Assembly (NCBI GenBank): GCA_022842185.1
Contig: JALHQB010000029.1
Location: 1-53,589, forward strand
DNA: 53,589 nucleotides
Reading direction: 5' to 3'
Source: Acetobacteraceae bacterium
Lineage (GTDB): Bacteria > Pseudomonadota > Alphaproteobacteria > Acetobacterales > Acetobacteraceae
Shown here: positions 51,219 to 53,589 of the stretch, in pieces
Layout of the letters: every line of letters begins with the position of its first letter
Numbering within the stretch: the stretch's first letter is position 1
The notes under the pieces: generated by a model
The model's database searches: none
Seen by the model: the letters and a program-made list of their open reading frames with translations, nothing else
Told to the model about the DNA's origin: nothing
Position numbers and translations under genes: made by a program

Positions 51219-51938
51219 TCAGACCGGCGGCGCGAGGACCTTGTCGCGATAATTGCAGTGGATGCGCGCCACGCAGCGCCAGCATTCAGGCGCGCGTGCC
51301 TTGCAGATGTAGCGCCCATGCAGGATCAGCCAGTGATGCGCATCCCGCAGAAGGTCGGGCGGGCAGCGTTTCACCAGCCGTTCCTCGACCTCCCGCACCG
51401 TCCGGCCGGGCGCCAGTCCGCACCGATTGCCCAGGCGGAATATATGCGTGTCCACCGCCATGGTGTGCTGGCCGAAGGCGATGTTCAGCACGACATTGGC
51501 CGTTTTCCGCCCGACGCCGGGAAGGGCTTCCAGCGCATCCCGGTCGTCCGGCACCTGGCCGCCATGCTTGTCCACCAGGTCGCGCGCCAGGGCGGCGACG
51601 TTCCGCGCCTTGCCCTGCCACAGGCCGATTGAACGAATATGCGGCCCGATCCCTTCGGCTCCCAGGGCGGCCATCGCGGCCGGGTTTGGCGCGGCGGCGA
51701 ACAACCCCGGCGTGCAGCGATTCACGGCGGCATCCGTGGCCTGCGCCGAAAGCACCACGGCGACCAGCAGGGTAAAGGGGTCCGCGTAGGACAGTTCGGT
51801 CTCCGGCGCCGGGTTCGCGGTGGCCAGCGCGCGGATGAAGGCTTCCGCCTGGGCGGCAGGCATCATGCGCGCACGGCGGGGTGCGGCGACGGTGCCGTGG
51901 TCGGGGCGCTTGGGGCGGAGGGGGAGGCGTTCGGTCAT
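51219..51938 (-). CDS. nth: endonuclease III
   Basis: A 239-residue DNA glycosylase/AP lyase that removes oxidised pyrimidines. It has the helix-hairpin-helix LPGVGRKTANVVL with the catalytic Lys, VDTHIFRLGNR with the catalytic Asp, and a C-terminal [4Fe-4S] cluster motif CKARAPECWRCVARIHC (C-X6-C-X2-C-X5-C). The ATG at 51938 is preferred over the GTG at 51950. It is divergent from the DUF2244 gene across 39 bases, an arrangement I recall from other alphaproteobacteria. Confidence 0.96.
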   Translation of the reverse strand: MTERLPLRPKRPDHGTVAAPRRARMMPAAQAEAFIRALATANPAPETELSYADPFTLLVAVVLSAQATDAAVNRCTPGLFAAAPNPAAMAALGAEGIGPHIRSIGLWQGKARNVAALARDLVDKHGGQVPDDRDALEALPGVGRKTANVVLNIAFGQHTMAVDTHIFRLGNRCGLAPGRTVREVEERLVKRCPPDLLRDAHHWLILHGRYICKARAPECWRCVARIHCNYRDKVLAPPV

Positions 51939-51977
51939 GTCTGGCGTCACGCCGATCCTGGCCTATCTTGTTGCGGC

Positions 51978-52481
51978 ATGGCACCCCCCGATGAAACCGT
52001 TCTGCTGCACGTCGTCTGCACGCCGCCGCGATCCTTCAGCGCGCGCGGCTTCCGCGTACTGGCGGGGCTTCTCGCTGTGTTCGGAGGGGTGACCGCGACG
52101 CTGTTCATGGTGATGGGCGCCTGGCCGATCCTGCCGTTCCTCGGGGTGGAAGTCGGCTTCGCCCTGGCGCTGGTCGCGGTCCATGCGCGGCGTTCCGCCC
52201 GGATCATGGAAGTGGTGACGCTGACGCCGGAAAGGCTGCTGGTTACCCGCGTCGATGCGCGTGGCCGGAGGGCGGAACTGGTGCTCGACCCCTATTGGGC
52301 GCGGGCTGTGTATCTGCCCGACCCGGCCCATGCCGGCGTGTTGAAACTGGAAAGCCGCGGGCGCAGTGCGGAGGTCGGCCGGCACCTGGGCGCCGAGGAC
52401 AAATCATCCCTGCATGAAGCGCTGGCTGGCGCACTGGCACGGGCGCGGCAGCCGGTGTTCGACAATCCGCAGCTGCGCTGA
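51978..52481 (+). CDS. DUF2244 family integral membrane protein
   Basis: A 167-residue protein with two adjacent membrane spans (about residues 26-48 and 50-70) after a short polar N-terminus, then a soluble C-terminal domain with VVTLTPERLLVTRVDARGR and LKLESRGRSAEVGRHLGAEDK. The C-terminal ending GRHLGAEDKSSLHEALAGALA is typical of DUF2244. Its function is unknown. The divergent arrangement with nth suggests a shared promoter region. Confidence 0.85.
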   Translation: MAPPDETVLLHVVCTPPRSFSARGFRVLAGLLAVFGGVTATLFMVMGAWPILPFLGVEVGFALALVAVHARRSARIMEVVTLTPERLLVTRVDARGRRAELVLDPYWARAVYLPDPAHAGVLKLESRGRSAEVGRHLGAEDKSSLHEALAGALARARQPVFDNPQLR

Positions 52482-52517
52482 GGCGCCGTCACGCCGAGGT
52501 GACCACAAGACCCCGGT

Positions 52518-53270
52518 TCACGCCAGCACCGCCGCGTCGCGCCAAAGCGTCCCATCAGCAATCCGGTGTCGCACCCGTGGTGGGCCATCGCCAAGTTCCA
52601 CCAGGCCCCATTCATTCGGAACCCCCAGCACCCGATGGGACAGCGAACTGCCGCTGATCATCACCGGGGGCGCGCCGGCCGGTTCGCCGGATCGGTGCAG
52701 GTGTCCCGACAGGATCGCCGCGACCCCAGCATCGCGCAACATCGACAGCGTGGCAGTGGCGCCGATCGGCCGGGCGCGATCCTGTGCCGTCGCCGGGTGG
52801 CGCAGCGGATGATGCGCGACGACGACAATGGTGCGCCCCGCCGCCGCATCGATGCGCGCGGACAACCGCGCGAGGCGGCTGGTGGAAATCCCACCCGCCG
52901 ACCAGTCCAGGTGCGGCTGCGCGCGGCGGACGGTGTCGAGCCCGATCAGCGCCAGGCCCGGCAATGTCACGACGGGCTCGGTCGTGTCCGCGATGAATTC
53001 CCGCCAGCGCCGGCGTGGATCGAACATGCGTTCGAAGATCGCGCCGGCGGGGATGTCGTGATTGCCCGGCACGGCCACCACGGGGGCCGACAGCGCGGCG
53101 ATGAAGGCCGCCGCTTCGCGAAATTCCTCCTCCCGCGCGCGCTGGGTCAGGTCGCCGCTGATCGCTATCGCATCGGGTGAAAACCGGGCGATGTCCTCCA
53201 GCAACAGCGGCACCAGCGCTGGCCGATGGGCGCCGAAATGCAGGTCGGACAGATGCGCGACCCGGATCAT
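52518..53270 (-). CDS. metallophosphoesterase (CpdA/calcineurin-like)
   Basis: A 250-residue calcineurin-like phosphoesterase with the five family motifs in order: DLHFG (Asp9, His11), ISGDLT, GNHD (Asn74, His75), VVAHHPL and SGHLHRSG. Two metals, likely Mn or Fe, are bound by these residues. It most resembles the cyclic-nucleotide phosphodiesterase CpdA group, although the substrate could be another phosphoester. Its start codon overlaps the stop of the upstream lipid-kinase gene (ATGA). Confidence 0.9.
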   Translation of the reverse strand: MIRVAHLSDLHFGAHRPALVPLLLEDIARFSPDAIAISGDLTQRAREEEFREAAAFIAALSAPVVAVPGNHDIPAGAIFERMFDPRRRWREFIADTTEPVVTLPGLALIGLDTVRRAQPHLDWSAGGISTSRLARLSARIDAAAGRTIVVVAHHPLRHPATAQDRARPIGATATLSMLRDAGVAAILSGHLHRSGEPAGAPPVMISGSSLSHRVLGVPNEWGLVELGDGPPRVRHRIADGTLWRDAAVLA

Positions 53271-53589
53271 GCGCGCGGCCGCAGCACGCGCAGCGTATCG
53301 GGCCGCAGCCGGAATCGCAGCGGTGGCGCAAGCAGGAGCTGTTCGCCATCCAGCGTAACGCGCAGGCGGCGCCCAAGACCCTGAACGACAAAGTAACTGC
53401 GTACCAAGGTAACGACGCCGCCATCCTGTGCTAGGCGCCCGCGGATCCACCGCCAGGCCTGGCGCAGCCCGGTCAGCACACCGCCGCGACGAACGGCTTC
53501 GACCTGGAAGGCCGGTTCGGCAGCATCCGGCAGGGGCAGCGTCACCACCACCGCGTCGGCGCGGATGGGGCGGCCGTCGCCGCGCAGCC
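53267..53589 (-). CDS. C-terminal part of a diacylglycerol-kinase-like lipid kinase (5' end outside window)
   Basis: About 107 C-terminal residues remain. The segment RLRVTLDGEQLLLAPPLRFRLRPDTLRVLRPRA is the typical ending of DagK/YegS-like lipid kinases (the extra strand carrying DGE, then the closing PDTLRVL). The catalytic GGDGT part lies outside the window, so activity cannot be checked. It overlaps the metallophosphoesterase gene by 4 bases, suggesting that the two act in one operon, perhaps in lipid or phosphoester recycling. Confidence 0.6.
   Translation of the reverse strand, partial: LRGDGRPIRADAVVVTLPLPDAAEPAFQVEAVRRGGVLTGLRQAWRWIRGRLAQDGGVVTLVRSYFVVQGLGRRLRVTLDGEQLLLAPPLRFRLRPDTLRVLRPRA

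Noticed and set aside
1..53589. tRNA, rRNA or tmRNA genes
   Set aside because: No cloverleaf-like or rRNA-like sequence was recognised in the intergenic gaps; a covariance-model scan could settle this.

Overview
The window is about 53.6 kb of very GC-rich, densely packed chromosomal DNA. It looks like an alphaproteobacterium of the Acetobacteraceae (Roseomonas-like). That placement is an inference from gene content: six Bug/TctC-type solute-binding proteins, a CP4-like EPSP synthase, the alphaproteobacterial families TIGR02300 (FYDLN acid), TIGR02302/DUF4175, DUF6111, DUF2244 and DUF2459, and a full urea transporter operon. No rRNA, tRNA, CRISPR array, integrase or transposase gene was recognised.

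Layout. 1-9.3 kb: a truncated von Willebrand A protein, a Bug protein, a tyrosine-phosphatase-like protein, an acetyltransferase, an MsbA-like exporter, the CCA-adding enzyme with a small membrane protein, an Asp/Glu racemase homologue and a divergent short-chain dehydrogenase. 9.7-13.2 kb: an orphan protein resembling a plasmid RepA initiator, then a Bug protein translationally coupled to a maleate-isomerase-like protein. 13.3-18.7 kb: housekeeping genes argG, a small P-loop ATPase, an exported superoxide dismutase, the FYDLN protein, aroA and cmk. 19.4-26.5 kb: a DUF2459 protein, a Bug gene divergent from an Lrp-type regulator, a GT61 glycosyltransferase, and the coupled set rpe, heparinase-like and MFS transporter. 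26.5-31.4 kb: a complete tripartite tricarboxylate transporter (tctC, tctB, tctA) interrupted by a phzF-like gene and a palindromic repeat, followed by a flavin reductase. 31.7-34.4 kb: two exported proteins built from a TGxTDxDPNDGPGxGRG repeat, followed by a JmjC/cupin oxygenase; this is the most novel-looking locus. 34.4-40.2 kb: urtABCDE behind a good sigma-54 promoter match. 40.4-45.8 kb: two Bug operons (with NIPSNAP and VOC genes, and with a mannonate-dehydratase-like gene under a divergent GntR regulator) and a signal-less binding protein. 46-53.6 kb: FKBP isomerase, lysA, the large TIGR02302 membrane protein, a small lipoprotein, nth, DUF2244, a metallophosphoesterase and a truncated lipid-kinase-like gene.

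Intergenic space carries a layered family of palindromic repeats. A two-armed element of roughly 200-390 bp occurs four times, twice inside operons (tct and urt). A second, roughly 85 bp module occurs alone or inserted within the first. At 18.77-18.94 kb a 180 bp inverted-repeat element with TA ends sits inside both, and the 3' end of cmk reads into this composite. Neighbouring genes suggest a soil or plant-associated heterotroph with broad carboxylate and sugar-acid scavenging by Bug proteins, plus nitrogen scavenging through urea uptake.
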